A DNA stretch of 64,000 nt, taken from contig OY970363.1 in assembly GCA_963718605.1 (NCBI GenBank), forward strand, positions 2,294,001-2,358,000. Reading direction: 5' to 3'. Positions 34,712 to 44,855 of this stretch are shown here, piece by piece (the first letter of the stretch is position 1; the number at the start of each line of letters is the position of its first letter). Both the position numbers and the translations under genes were made by a program. The notes beneath the pieces were generated by a model, which searched no databases, had not been told where the DNA came from, and worked only from the letters and a program-made list of their open reading frames with translations. Origin of the DNA: JACCXE01 sp963718605. GTDB taxonomy: Bacteria > Actinomycetota > Acidimicrobiia > Acidimicrobiales > JACCXE01.

Positions 34712-36067
34712 ATGGCTGTTTTTCGCCGTTCAAATACTGCGACCGCTGGGGCGCCGCAGGGAGCACAGTTGTCGACCGGTCGGCGTTTGCGCGCCCGGCT
34801 TGATGTCCTCATCGACGCGCTCTCACCCGCGGCGTTGCGCCGTCGTACCGAAGCGTGGAAACGCGCGACGGGCGTCACGGTGTTCGGCGTGGTGGCCGCG
34901 GCGGGCGCCGTGCTCGTGTGGTTGCTGGCCAAGATCGTCGCCGGTACCGCTATGTACCTGTTCGCGTACGGCCTCGCGCTGTTGTTCGTGGCCTGCTTCT
35001 TTCTGGCGCCGCGGAACCTGAAGCTCACCGGCGAACGCGCCGGGCTGTTCCCGCGGGCGCACGAAGGCGACCGCCTTGACGTCGAGGTCAGCCTCTCGGC
35101 CACGCGCAGCGTGTCGACGTTCATTCTGGAAGAGCGCGTACCGGAACGCCTCGGCCAGCCCGTGCGGGTTCCGATCACGCGTCTGGCCTCGGGCGAGAAG
35201 CTGACGCACCGCTACTCGGTGCGCTGCACCCGTCGCGGCGTGTACGAGGTGGGCCCCCTGGTCGCCGTGAAGAGCGACCCGCTTGGCCTCACGCAACGCG
35301 AGACCCTGATCGCCGAACCATTCGAACTGCTGGTTCATCCCCGCATCGAGATCGTGTCCGACCGGCCGCTGACCCGGCAGTTCGAGGACCCGCCGATCCG
35401 TCCCCCTGTGTCCAAGCCGTGGCCGTCGGGCCTCGAGTTCTACGGCATGCGCGAGTACCAACCGGGCGACGATCTGCGCCGCATCGTGTGGCGGGCCTCG
35501 GCGCGCACCGGGAAAGTCATGGTGCGCGAAGCCGAACAGGGCATCACCGACAAGATCACGATCATCCTCGACACCGACCGCGGCGCCCACTCCCGCGACG
35601 GCGAGGGCCTCTCCGAGAGTTTTGAAGCCGGTGTGCGCGCCGCCGCGTCCTTGGCCGTGCGCCACCTGCGCGAGGGCTACGAGATCAAGATCGAAACCAA
35701 CGGCGGCCCGCTCACGCGTACGTTGCGCGGCGCCAACCAGCAGCTGCCGCTGCTGGACGCATTCGCCAAAGTCGAGATGGGTCGCGACCCGCTCGGCACG
35801 GTCATCCGTCGCCTGCTCGGCAACGCGCAGCGCGACGCGCACAACGTGCTCATCACGCCCAAGCTGGGTCAGCACGAAGCGGCGCAGCTGAAACTGCTGC
35901 TGAACAAGGGCGTGTCGATTCTCGTGGTCGCCCTGCTCTGGGACGACGAAAACGCCGACACCGCGGGCTTGGCCGCGGCGATGGGCTGCCAGGTTGCGAG
36001 CCTGCACCCCGGTGGCGACCTTGCCTCCGCGCTCTTCCATAACATCGGCGCCGGAAACCGGATCTAG
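34712..36067 (+). CDS. DUF58 domain protein
   Basis: A 451-residue membrane protein. Two helices (about residues 58-95) precede a beta-rich region and the DUF58 core with its signature REYQPGDDLRRIVW (about residues 247-260), followed by a von Willebrand A-like domain containing ITIILDTDRGAHS. DUF58 proteins are constant partners of MoxR ATPases, and the vWA-like part probably binds metal or a protein client. It lies 17 nt after moxR and ends directly before the TgpA-like gene. Confidence 0.92.
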   Translation: MAVFRRSNTATAGAPQGAQLSTGRRLRARLDVLIDALSPAALRRRTEAWKRATGVTVFGVVAAAGAVLVWLLAKIVAGTAMYLFAYGLALLFVACFFLAPRNLKLTGERAGLFPRAHEGDRLDVEVSLSATRSVSTFILEERVPERLGQPVRVPITRLASGEKLTHRYSVRCTRRGVYEVGPLVAVKSDPLGLTQRETLIAEPFELLVHPRIEIVSDRPLTRQFEDPPIRPPVSKPWPSGLEFYGMREYQPGDDLRRIVWRASARTGKVMVREAEQGITDKITIILDTDRGAHSRDGEGLSESFEAGVRAAASLAVRHLREGYEIKIETNGGPLTRTLRGANQQLPLLDAFAKVEMGRDPLGTVIRRLLGNAQRDAHNVLITPKLGQHEAAQLKLLLNKGVSILVVALLWDDENADTAGLAAAMGCQVASLHPGGDLASALFHNIGAGNRI

Positions 36068-38353
36068 ATGTCGACGACCACCCCCGAATCTGATCTCGCC
36101 TCACTCGAGAGCGACGTCCTCGATCGGCTCAACGAGGAGAGCGGCCGCGTCGAGGCCGACATCGAGCGCGCCGCCGGCGAGCCCGAGGGTGGACCCGCCC
36201 AAGAGCCCGTAGCCCGTATCGCCATCGCCATCGCCTTCCCGGTAATCGCCACCGCGGTGATGACTGGCGGTGTGTTCTCGGGGTTCAGCCCACGCATCTA
36301 CGGCGCCGTCGCCGGACTGCTCGGTATCGGCCTGGCGATCGTGGCGAACCGCCAACGACGCGTCGGCCCCACGCTGGTCATCGTCGGCCTCGGCGTGTTC
36401 GCCATCGGCGCGCTGATGATGGTGCCCACCGGCGTTGGGAACATCGGTTCGCTCGCCAAGCTGGTCAAGGAAGCCAACACACAGGGCGACCTCACCCGGC
36501 CTCCGGTGCCATTCATCGAGGGCTGGCACGCCGTGCTGGGTTGGCTCATGGCCGTGGTCGGTTTCTCGGCCGCGTGGATCGCGCTCGCCTTCCGCAAGCC
36601 TGCGCTGGCCTTGGTCGTGCCGGTGCCCTTCGCCGCACTGGGTGGCATCAGCGTGCCCAAAGACCAGCAAATCGCGAGCGGCATCGCGGTGCTGGTGCTG
36701 TTCGTGTTCGGTCTGGTTCTGCTCTCGTCGAACTCGGGGCTCGAGGGCGACGAGAAGCCCACGCTGGCCTACGAGTTACGGAACGCGTTTCGCTCGCTGT
36801 TGGTCATCATCCCCGTCACGGCGTTGCTCATCGGCGCGAGTCAACTCGACTTCCTCTTTCCGAAGCCGGCCGTGAACCCGGCCGAGCAGCCACAAAAGCC
36901 CAAGACGGTTCCGTTGTCGAAGGTGGTCGATCGCCCGCTGTTCCGCGTCACGTCGGAACTGACCGGCCCGTGGCGCATGGGCAGCCTCGACGAGTACAAG
37001 GCCGAGGACGGCAACTGGCGTCTCGCGGCCATCACCGACGCCAACGTCAAAACCGTGCCGAAGACCGGCGTAATCGATCCAGAACTGACGCCACAGGCCA
37101 GCGCCAACTTCAACATTCTCGGTTTGACCGGAGCGGTTTTGCCGGGCCTGTCGAACCCAGTCGGCATTCGCGCGAAGGGCATCGTGCCGTCGTTCGACTA
37201 CCGCTCGAACAACATTCGCCTGGCTACGGGCACGCTGCGTTCGGGACAGAGCTACACGGTGCTGGCCGCGGGCCTGCCGAGCATCACCGACCTCGAGTCG
37301 GTCACCGAGTCGCCACCTGCCGACGTCCTGCGATTCGCCGAAGGCGTGGGCGACCCGCCGCCGGGCGTCGCCGACCTTTTGGGCCGGGCGCCGCAAGGCA
37401 ACCTCTGGGACAAGTTCGACTTCCTACGGAACTACGTGCTCGACAACGTCGTGGCCGCCGGGCCTGGCGTTCCCGTCGCGATTACTCCGGCGCGTGTCGA
37501 CGCCATCTTGTCGAACCTCGAAGCGACGCCGTATGAAATCGTCGCCACGCAGGCGATGCTCGCTCGCTGGATCGGGTTGCCGTCGCGCATCGCGTTCGGC
37601 TTCGACGGCGGCGAAAAGATTTCGGGCAACACGCTCGAGGTACGGCCCCGGAACGGCGCCACCTTCGTCGAGGTGTACTTCCCCGGATTCAAGTGGGTGC
37701 CCGTGGTGGGCGTGCCGAAGCACGCGAAGCCGACGGTGAGCAGCGACCCGGGAACGCAGCAGACCGACCCGAACATCCTGCCGAGCGAAGACGTCACCAT
37801 TCAGGTGTTCTTGCCGACCATCACGGCGCCCAAGTCGGTTTTCGGGCAGCAGTTGTTCCGCGCCGTGCTCTTCGGGCTTCCGATCGTTCTCTTCCTCCTC
37901 GCGATCTATTCGACGTTCCCGGCGCTGCGCAAGGCCCGCATACGTTCCCGTCGCCGCACGGCCGCAACCGCCATGAACCCGCGTGCCCGCATCGCGCTCG
38001 CGTACGCAGAGTTTCGTGATGTCGCTACCGATTTCGGGTTCTCGCACCCGACCGACACGCCGCTGATGTACCTGGACCGGTTCATCGAGGACAACGAGCA
38101 CACGGAACTCGCGTGGTTGGTCACGCGCGTCTTGTGGGGCGACTTGCGCGACGACGCGAGTCTCGAGCTGGCCGTGGCCGCCGAGGAACTCTCGCGGTCT
38201 CTGCGACGGCGGCTCGCGTCGGCGCAACCCGCGACCGTTCGTTTCGTCGCGGTGGTGTCACGCTTGTCCCTGCGGAATCCGTTCGCTCCAGATCTCAACG
38301 CAATACTCGCCACTGGCGGGAAGGAGGCAGTCGATGCAGTCGCTGCTGCGTAA
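36068..38353 (+). CDS. TgpA-like membrane protein with a degenerate transglutaminase domain
   Basis: A 761-residue protein with a cluster of N-terminal helices, a large outside domain, and one late helix followed by a cytoplasmic C-terminal DUF4129-like tail. The domain is laid out as in TgpA (DUF3488 plus transglutaminase core), but the Cys position is Tyr489 (TPYEIVATQAMLARW), the His position is Ala531 (NGATFVEVYFPG) and the Asp position is Val (KWVPVVG). The whole protein contains no cysteine. It cannot act as a thiol transglutaminase, so a binding or scaffold role is inferred. The last 20 nt overlap the lipoprotein gene. Confidence 0.88.
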   Translation: MSTTTPESDLASLESDVLDRLNEESGRVEADIERAAGEPEGGPAQEPVARIAIAIAFPVIATAVMTGGVFSGFSPRIYGAVAGLLGIGLAIVANRQRRVGPTLVIVGLGVFAIGALMMVPTGVGNIGSLAKLVKEANTQGDLTRPPVPFIEGWHAVLGWLMAVVGFSAAWIALAFRKPALALVVPVPFAALGGISVPKDQQIASGIAVLVLFVFGLVLLSSNSGLEGDEKPTLAYELRNAFRSLLVIIPVTALLIGASQLDFLFPKPAVNPAEQPQKPKTVPLSKVVDRPLFRVTSELTGPWRMGSLDEYKAEDGNWRLAAITDANVKTVPKTGVIDPELTPQASANFNILGLTGAVLPGLSNPVGIRAKGIVPSFDYRSNNIRLATGTLRSGQSYTVLAAGLPSITDLESVTESPPADVLRFAEGVGDPPPGVADLLGRAPQGNLWDKFDFLRNYVLDNVVAAGPGVPVAITPARVDAILSNLEATPYEIVATQAMLARWIGLPSRIAFGFDGGEKISGNTLEVRPRNGATFVEVYFPGFKWVPVVGVPKHAKPTVSSDPGTQQTDPNILPSEDVTIQVFLPTITAPKSVFGQQLFRAVLFGLPIVLFLLAIYSTFPALRKARIRSRRRTAATAMNPRARIALAYAEFRDVATDFGFSHPTDTPLMYLDRFIEDNEHTELAWLVTRVLWGDLRDDASLELAVAAEELSRSLRRRLASAQPATVRFVAVVSRLSLRNPFAPDLNAILATGGKEAVDAVAAA

Positions 38354-39464
38354 AACACCGCGAGCCATAGCGCTCGTCGTACTCATCTCGATTGCCGGGC
38401 CGGCCTGCGTAAAGCAGAACCAACCCGGCGTGGGCTTGGTCAAGTTCGACTCCTCGGCGGTGTTCGGCGCGCCGAAGAACACGACCGACGTACCCGGCTT
38501 TGGCGGCTCGGAGCTATTCGGCGACGAACTGCCCATCACCGATGCGCAGCTGCCCAGCCTGATTAAGCAGCCGATCAGGCAGGCACCGGACTTGGGCCCC
38601 TGCCCCCCGGCGAAGCTCACGGCCTTCCCGAAGGCGACCGCGTCGGTGAAGGTGCTCGGCGTGCCGTCCGAGGGTCTGTACCGGTGGAAGCGGGCCTTGG
38701 TCGTTTCCAAGGACTCGTCGAAAGAACCGGCCCAGACGACTCGGCCCTTCGGCCTTGAAGACCGAGCCGTTCGCCACATCGTCCGCGATAGCGATCACCA
38801 GTTCAGCTTCGAGACCGTCGCGCCAGATCCGCTGGAGGCCGACCGCCTCGTCGTCACCGCGTTCCGCGTCAACACCAACCCGAAACTGCTCGCGCAACGC
38901 ACGGTCCCGGCTCGCACAATCGGCGTGGTCGACGTGCCCGGCAAGGACGTACGAGTGACGGACCCGGCGGACTCGCCCGGCATCTTTATTACGTCGATCG
39001 TGCGGCAGGACTCCAAGGGAACGGAGCTGACGGCGTTTCGGCCGGCGCAGCCCATGCTGATCTTCCCGCTCGAGGGCGCGATCGTTCGGTCCGGCGAGAC
39101 CTTCAACAGCCTCGCCATCGACGCGTCCACCGGTGCGATCTTGTTGAACGCCGGCACCATCGGGCGCACGAGCCGCATCGACGCCTGCGGCGAAATTGTC
39201 GAGGGCTACGCCGTCACGCTCAAGCAGACGTACACGTCAGACATCCCGTTAGACGATCCGACCGAGACGATCAACGCACTGGACCGTTACGGCGTGCGGA
39301 AAGAAACGCGCGAGGTCAGCTACGTGTTCGCGACGCAGTACGGCGCGATGCCGATCGCCGAAACTCTGGCGATTGGTGACGTCTTGCTCGACCCCACTGG
39401 CTTCATTGGCAAATGGGAGCTCGGTGGACTGACACCGGCGGCTCTCCCCGGCTCACTGAAATAG
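38334..39464 (+). CDS. Putative lipoprotein of locus B
   Basis: A 376-residue exported protein. The N-terminus (RAIALVVLISIAGPACVKQ) looks like a signal peptide with a degenerate lipobox GPAC; the same GPAC occurs in the 45889 protein. The rest is mixed alpha/beta without recognisable family. Further cysteines (GPCPPAK and DACGEIV contexts) could pair. The start overlaps the TgpA-like gene by 20 nt, and 13 nt separate it from the permease fusion, so it should be part of the same transcript. Confidence 0.8.
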   Translation: MQSLLRKTPRAIALVVLISIAGPACVKQNQPGVGLVKFDSSAVFGAPKNTTDVPGFGGSELFGDELPITDAQLPSLIKQPIRQAPDLGPCPPAKLTAFPKATASVKVLGVPSEGLYRWKRALVVSKDSSKEPAQTTRPFGLEDRAVRHIVRDSDHQFSFETVAPDPLEADRLVVTAFRVNTNPKLLAQRTVPARTIGVVDVPGKDVRVTDPADSPGIFITSIVRQDSKGTELTAFRPAQPMLIFPLEGAIVRSGETFNSLAIDASTGAILLNAGTIGRTSRIDACGEIVEGYAVTLKQTYTSDIPLDDPTETINALDRYGVRKETREVSYVFATQYGAMPIAETLAIGDVLLDPTGFIGKWELGGLTPAALPGSLK

Positions 39465-39477
39465 GCGCCGCCACTTC

Positions 39478-41862
39478 ATGTTTGCAACTGTCCTGAAGCC
39501 TGGAAGCCGCGCTCGGTCGGTCGCGGCATGCGCGCTCGCCGCCTTGCTGTCGGTGATCGTGGTGCAGTTCGTGCTGCCGGGCACCCCTGGTGGTGGCCGC
39601 GGCACGCCAATGGCGATCCTGTTCTACGGCCTCGTACTGGGTTGCAACGTTGGAGTCACGGCGCTGGGCTTGGTACTGGTCTACCGGTCCTTGCGCATCA
39701 TCAACTTCGCGCAGGCCGCCATCGGCGCGGCGGGCGGTCGCATGTTCTTCGAGTTCATGCAGTTCACGCAGGTCCCGTTCGTGATCTCGCTGTTGCTCGG
39801 GATTCTCGGCGGCGCCGTCGTCGGCATCCTGTTCGACCTGACCTTCGGTCGACGGTTCTTCAACGCACCGCGGATCCAGCTCACGGTGGTGACCATTGCC
39901 GCGCTGCCGTTCTTCGCGTTCGCACTCGCCGGGTACGTCCCGAGCTTCCCGATCTTTCCGCGCAACAGCGGCCGCACCCTGCTCGAACAGGTCGGCGGCG
40001 TGGCCTCCCGCCCGTTCTTGCCCTTCCCGAACTTCGAGTTCCAGGTTGGCGGTTTCGGCAGCAAATACGGGTTCCCGGAGCTGCTGAATATCGAGTTGCT
40101 CGTGTTCGCGGTGATCGGCGTGGTGTGTTTCCTGCGCTACACCCGCAGCGGCGTCGCCATCCGAGCCTTGGCCGAAAACTCCGAGCGCGCATCGTTGCTC
40201 GGGATTCCCGTCGGCAACCTGTCCACCCTGGTCTGGGCGATCGCCGGTGGGCTGTCGGCCCTCACCGTGATCGGCGTCGGCTCGCTCACCGCTCCATTCG
40301 CGGCGACCGCAAGTGGCGCGGCGATTCCCGTATTGCTTGCGCCGATTACCGCCGCGGTAATCGCGCGCTTTCAGAGCATCCCCATCGCGATCTTCTCGTC
40401 GCTGGTCATCGCCATCGTCTCGCAGGCCGTGTTCTACAGCTATCCGAGCGACAGCGGTCTCATTCAGTTCGGCTACTTCCTGCTCGTGGTGGTCACGCTG
40501 CTCTTGCAGCGGCGTCGCTCCGGCCGCAGCGAGGAAGGCGCGGGCACCGGCTGGGCCGCCGTCAAGGAGCAGCGCGCCATCCCGAAGGAACTCGCTCGTA
40601 TAGCGACCGTGCGCACCACGCGCTGGGTGCTGATCGCGGTCACCGGGCTGTTCCTGCTCATCTTCCCGCTGATCGTGCCCACACGGTTCCAGTTCCTGGG
40701 CAGCACGATCTTGATTCAAGCGATCGTCGGCGTGTCGCTCGTAGTGCTCACCGGCTGGGCCGGACAGATCAGCCTCGGGCAATTCGGGTTTGCCGCGATC
40801 GGTGCCGTGGTCGGCGGTGCGCTCACCGAAAAGGTCGGCGTGCCGTTCTGGTTCGCCGTGCCGATGGCCGCGGCGTTCGCAGGTGCATTCGCAGCCGTAA
40901 TCGGGCTGCCCGCGTTGCGACTCAAAGGACTGTTCCTCGGTGTCGTCACCCTCGGCTTCGCCATCACCGTCGAGGCGACGCTCTTCGACGACCGGTACTT
41001 CGGTTGGCTCCTCGCCGACCGCATCGAACGGCCGACGCTGTTCTTCCTGAACTTCGAGCAAGACCGCCCGATGTACTACCTCTCACTGTTCTGTCTCGTC
41101 GTCGCGATTTTGATCGTGGTGAACCTGCGGCGTAGCCGCTTCGGCCGTCTACTGATTGCGATGCGCGAGAACGAGGCCAACGTGCAGAGCTTCGGGGTTT
41201 CCGCGGTGCGTTTGAAGCTGACCGCCTTCGCGGTGTCGGGCGCGCTGGCCGGATTCGCCGGCGCCGTGTTCGTCCACCAGCAACGCGGCCTGTCCCGCGA
41301 GTCGTTCGTCAGCCAGCGCAGCCTTGACGTGTTCGTCTTCACCGTCCTCGGTGGCGTCGGCTCGGCGGCCGGCGCGCTGCTCGGAGCGCTCTGGGACAAC
41401 CTGCTGCGTTACTTCTTGCCGTCGAACGATTTCTTCCGCGCCGCCCTGAGCTCGCTGCAGAACGGTGGCAGCACGCTCATCGTCTTGTACGTCATGCCGG
41501 CCGGCCTCATCGCCGGATTCATCGGGATCAGAGACGCCTGGCTGCGGATCATCGCGCAGCGCCGCCAGATCGTGGTGCCGAGCCTGTTCGCGGACTACGA
41601 CCCCACCGCGCTCGAGCGCCGGCTCATTCCGCTCGCTGACCCCGACGCCAACAGTGGTTTGGCCGCGCTCGGCCCCGGCGCCCGGTTCCGTCTGGGCTCC
41701 GAGCTCCACGGCGGCGCGTCGAGCGCCTCCGCGGCGCTGCGCAGCCGCAGCGAAGAGCGGCTCGCGATCGGCGCCGCCGCCAAGTCTTTGGACGACATCG
41801 ACAGCGCCGTACCTGCTGACGTAGTGGGCGCCACCTACGGCGTCATGGGAGAGGACTCGTAA
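39478..41862 (+). CDS. LivH-LivM fused ABC permease
   Basis: A 794-residue inner-membrane protein. Residues 1 to about 360 are LivH-like (RIINFAQAAIGAAGG and ENSERASLLGIPVGN). Residues about 370-710 are LivM-like (VVLTGWAGQISLGQFGFA and GLPALRLKGLFLGVVTL). The tail is Ala/Ser-rich and cytoplasmic. In E. coli these are two proteins; here one chain makes both halves of the channel. The frame is intact, which makes it a good guide to the broken locus A copy. The stop and next start overlap as TAATG. Confidence 0.93.
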   Translation: MFATVLKPGSRARSVAACALAALLSVIVVQFVLPGTPGGGRGTPMAILFYGLVLGCNVGVTALGLVLVYRSLRIINFAQAAIGAAGGRMFFEFMQFTQVPFVISLLLGILGGAVVGILFDLTFGRRFFNAPRIQLTVVTIAALPFFAFALAGYVPSFPIFPRNSGRTLLEQVGGVASRPFLPFPNFEFQVGGFGSKYGFPELLNIELLVFAVIGVVCFLRYTRSGVAIRALAENSERASLLGIPVGNLSTLVWAIAGGLSALTVIGVGSLTAPFAATASGAAIPVLLAPITAAVIARFQSIPIAIFSSLVIAIVSQAVFYSYPSDSGLIQFGYFLLVVVTLLLQRRRSGRSEEGAGTGWAAVKEQRAIPKELARIATVRTTRWVLIAVTGLFLLIFPLIVPTRFQFLGSTILIQAIVGVSLVVLTGWAGQISLGQFGFAAIGAVVGGALTEKVGVPFWFAVPMAAAFAGAFAAVIGLPALRLKGLFLGVVTLGFAITVEATLFDDRYFGWLLADRIERPTLFFLNFEQDRPMYYLSLFCLVVAILIVVNLRRSRFGRLLIAMRENEANVQSFGVSAVRLKLTAFAVSGALAGFAGAVFVHQQRGLSRESFVSQRSLDVFVFTVLGGVGSAAGALLGALWDNLLRYFLPSNDFFRAALSSLQNGGSTLIVLYVMPAGLIAGFIGIRDAWLRIIAQRRQIVVPSLFADYDPTALERRLIPLADPDANSGLAALGPGARFRLGSELHGGASSASAALRSRSEERLAIGAAAKSLDDIDSAVPADVVGATYGVMGEDS

Positions 41863-44855
41863 TGGCGAGCGACCAGAAGCGACAGAACGCGGTCGCGGCC
41901 GTCGCGACGGGCGGCTGGCGCCAACTTCGTTTCATGCTCGGCGAGGTGCGGCGCTACGGCGACATCCGCCAAACGCCGTACGGCCTTGGACCGTTTATCT
42001 CGATCACGGTCGTATCGACGTTCCTCCGGTTCGAAGGCCAAGCCGTCAGCGTCGCGCTGCCGGACGTCGGGCAGGACTTGCGCATCAGCATCGGCGGGCT
42101 GATCGCGCTCGGCACCACCGTGTCGGTGATCGGCATCGTCGCCGGTGTATTTGTGGCGTACGCCTTCGACCGCGTCAAGCGCGCCCCGTGGGTCGGCATT
42201 GGCACGATCGCTTCCGGCTTCGCCGGCCTCTGGTTCACGCAGGCGCAGAGCTTCGCCAGTGTCGGCGGGTCCCAGGTGATCGACCAGGGCGCCACGCTCG
42301 CGATCGACACCCCCTTGAGCTCCTTGCTGGCTGACTACTACCCGCCCGAAGCGCGCGGCCGGGTGTTCGCGCTCCGCGGCCTGTCCGGACCGATCATCGG
42401 CGTGCTCGCCGTCGCGATCGCAGGCCCGATGGTGGATCACATCGGGTGGCGCCGCACGATCTTCATCTTCGCCTCCTTGGTCGTGTTCGCCGGTTTCTAC
42501 GCGTTGTTCCGATTGCGCGAGCCGGTACGCGGGTTCATGGAGCGCCGCGCTATGGGCGCGACCGACGACATCGCTCTCGCGGAAGATGACCCGCTTTCCA
42601 TCGGCGAGAGTTGGCGCACGTTGCTCAAGGTGCGCACCCTGCGCCGCTCGCTGTTGTCGACGGCGGTGAACGGGCCCGCCGGCGTGGCGCTGGGCCTGTT
42701 CTTCCCGCTGATGTTGTCCCAGGAGTACGGGCTGAACGCCACGCAACGAAGTCTGGCCTTCTTGCCCGCCATCGTCTTCGGGTTCCTCGGCACGCTCGGC
42801 GGCGGCGCACTCATCGACTACTTCTCGCGTCGCAAGCCGAGCCAGGTGTTGATCACCGTCGGCGTGTTCGGTCTCATCACGTCGACCGCGCTTGCCGTGC
42901 TCGCCTTCCAGCCGCCGATCTGGGTCGTCGTCGCCACGCTGTGCTTCACCAGCTTCGGCAACGGATTGGCCGGCCCCGCCCGCGGCGCGTTCTATTCGCA
43001 GGTCGTGCCGCCCAACGTCCGGTCGATGAGCTTCGCGCTCGACGGAATTTTCACGCTGCCCGGCTACATCCTGTGGACGCCGATGGCCTTCGCGATCTAT
43101 GGGACATTCGGATTCAAGACCGTCATCGCGTTCGGCGTGCCGTTCGGCATCATCAGTGCGCTCATCGACCTGTCGGCTGCTCCGTTGTTCGAGGTCGATC
43201 GCCGCAACGCGTTCACGGCGGCGATGGCGGCCGACGACTTGCGTCGCTCCCGTGAACGCGCCGACGCCAAGCTGCTCGTCTGCCGCGACGTGTGCGTGTC
43301 CTACAGCGGCGTCCAGGTGCTCTTCAACGTGGACTTCGACGTCGAGGAAGGCGAAATCATCGCGCTGCTCGGCACGAACGGCGCCGGCAAATCGACGCTG
43401 CTGCGCGCGATCTGTGGCATCAGTGAGGCCGACGACGGCGCCATCATCTTCGACGGCCGCGACATCACCCACAGCCCGCCCTACGAGATCGCGTCGCGAC
43501 AAGTGATCTGCATGCCCGGTGGCCGCGGCGTGTTCCCCGGCCTCACCGTGCGCGACAACCTGCTGCTCGCGAACTGGCTCACGCACGACCCGCAAGAAGT
43601 CCGCGACCGCCTCGCCGAAGTGTTCGAGATCTTCCCGATCCTGCGGGATCGGGCCGACGTCAACGCGTCGACGATGTCGGGCGGCGAGCAGCAAATGCTG
43701 AGCCTCGCCCTGGCCTTCCTGGCCCGCCCCAAACTGTTGATGATCGACGAGCTCTCGCTCGGGCTGTCGCCCGCGGTCGTCGGCGAGCTGATCGAGATCG
43801 TCAAGGAGATCCATCGTCGCGGCGTAACGATCATCGTCGTGGAGCAATCGGTGAATGTCGCGCTGACGCTGGCCGACAAGGCGATCTTCATGGAGAAGGG
43901 CGAGGTGCGTTTCGCCGGCGCCACGAAGGAACTGCTGCGTCGCCCCGACATCCTCCGCGCCGTTTACGTGAAGGGCACCGGTGCGCTCACCGACGGTGCG
44001 GGCGCCGCGGGCCGTCGCCTCGACGAGCGGCAGCGTCACGACGAGTTGCAGCTCGCCCGGCCCATTCTCGAAGTCACCAACCTCACCAAGACCTTCGGTG
44101 GCGTCACGGCGATAAACGACTTGAGCTTCGCGTTGCGCGAAGGCGAGGCGCTCGGCGTGATCGGCCCCAACGGTTCGGGCAAGACCACGCTGTTCGACGT
44201 GATCTCCGGCTACCAGACAGCCGACGCCGGCACGGTCTTTTACGACGGCGTCGACATCACGCGGATGTCTGCCGAGCAACGGGCCCGACGCAAGCTTGTC
44301 CGTCGCTTCCAGGACGCGCGCATGTTCGGCTCGCTGTCGGTCTACGAGACGATCCTGGTCTCGCTCGAGTCACGCGTCGAGGTGCGTTCGACCTTCCTCG
44401 CCGCGTTCGGCGCACCCCAAGCGCGCCGGGCCGAACGCCGCCTGCGGCTGCGCGCCGACCGGCTCATCGACCTGCTCGAACTCGGCGCGTTCCGCGACAA
44501 GTTCGTGAGCGAACTCTCAACGGGACTCCGACGCATCGTGGACCTCGCGTGCGTGCTCGCCGCTGAGCCCCGCGTCCTCCTGCTCGACGAACCGTCGAGC
44601 GGCATCGCGCAGGCCGAAGCAGAAGGCCTCGGTCCGCTGCTGTCACGCGTGCGGTTCGAAACCGGCTGTTCGATGCTCATCGTCGAGCACGACATGCCAC
44701 TGATCTCTGCTGTATCCGACGAATTGATGGCGCTCGAATTGGGCGCGTTCGTCACCCGCGGTACTCCCGAGGAGGTGCTGAACGACGAACGCGTCATCAG
44801 CGCCTACTTGGGCACGTCCGAGGCCGCCCTTCGACGCTCTGGGAGTTTGGTTTAA
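41862..44855 (+). CDS. MFS transporter fused to LivF- and LivG-like ABC ATPases
   Basis: A 997-residue three-module protein. Residues 1 to about 460 form a complete 12-helix MFS domain (AYAFDRVKRAPW as motif A, LSSLLADYYPPEARGR after it). The LivF module has Walker A GTNGAGKST from residue 504 and the signature MSGGEQQ at about 605. The LivG module has Walker A GPNGSGKTT from residue 768, LSTGLRR, and Walker B VLLLDEPSSG. An MFS carrier covalently joined to two ABC ATPases is a striking build. Whether the MFS part transports, senses or merely anchors the ATPases is unknown. It is distantly like the free MFS at 5605-7137. Confidence 0.93.
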   Translation: MASDQKRQNAVAAVATGGWRQLRFMLGEVRRYGDIRQTPYGLGPFISITVVSTFLRFEGQAVSVALPDVGQDLRISIGGLIALGTTVSVIGIVAGVFVAYAFDRVKRAPWVGIGTIASGFAGLWFTQAQSFASVGGSQVIDQGATLAIDTPLSSLLADYYPPEARGRVFALRGLSGPIIGVLAVAIAGPMVDHIGWRRTIFIFASLVVFAGFYALFRLREPVRGFMERRAMGATDDIALAEDDPLSIGESWRTLLKVRTLRRSLLSTAVNGPAGVALGLFFPLMLSQEYGLNATQRSLAFLPAIVFGFLGTLGGGALIDYFSRRKPSQVLITVGVFGLITSTALAVLAFQPPIWVVVATLCFTSFGNGLAGPARGAFYSQVVPPNVRSMSFALDGIFTLPGYILWTPMAFAIYGTFGFKTVIAFGVPFGIISALIDLSAAPLFEVDRRNAFTAAMAADDLRRSRERADAKLLVCRDVCVSYSGVQVLFNVDFDVEEGEIIALLGTNGAGKSTLLRAICGISEADDGAIIFDGRDITHSPPYEIASRQVICMPGGRGVFPGLTVRDNLLLANWLTHDPQEVRDRLAEVFEIFPILRDRADVNASTMSGGEQQMLSLALAFLARPKLLMIDELSLGLSPAVVGELIEIVKEIHRRGVTIIVVEQSVNVALTLADKAIFMEKGEVRFAGATKELLRRPDILRAVYVKGTGALTDGAGAAGRRLDERQRHDELQLARPILEVTNLTKTFGGVTAINDLSFALREGEALGVIGPNGSGKTTLFDVISGYQTADAGTVFYDGVDITRMSAEQRARRKLVRRFQDARMFGSLSVYETILVSLESRVEVRSTFLAAFGAPQARRAERRLRLRADRLIDLLELGAFRDKFVSELSTGLRRIVDLACVLAAEPRVLLLDEPSSGIAQAEAEGLGPLLSRVRFETGCSMLIVEHDMPLISAVSDELMALELGAFVTRGTPEEVLNDERVISAYLGTSEAALRRSGSLV

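Noticed and set aside
39403..41061. 552-residue minus-strand open frame opposite the LivHM fusion
   Set aside because: Composition (Glu/Arg/Gln/His) is that of an antisense frame. The plus strand encodes a clear permease.
41835..44279. 814-residue open frame on the minus strand opposite the MFS-ABC fusion
   Set aside because: It is His/Arg/Asp-rich with no domain logic, a typical antisense shadow of a GC-rich gene. The plus strand holds intact motifs.
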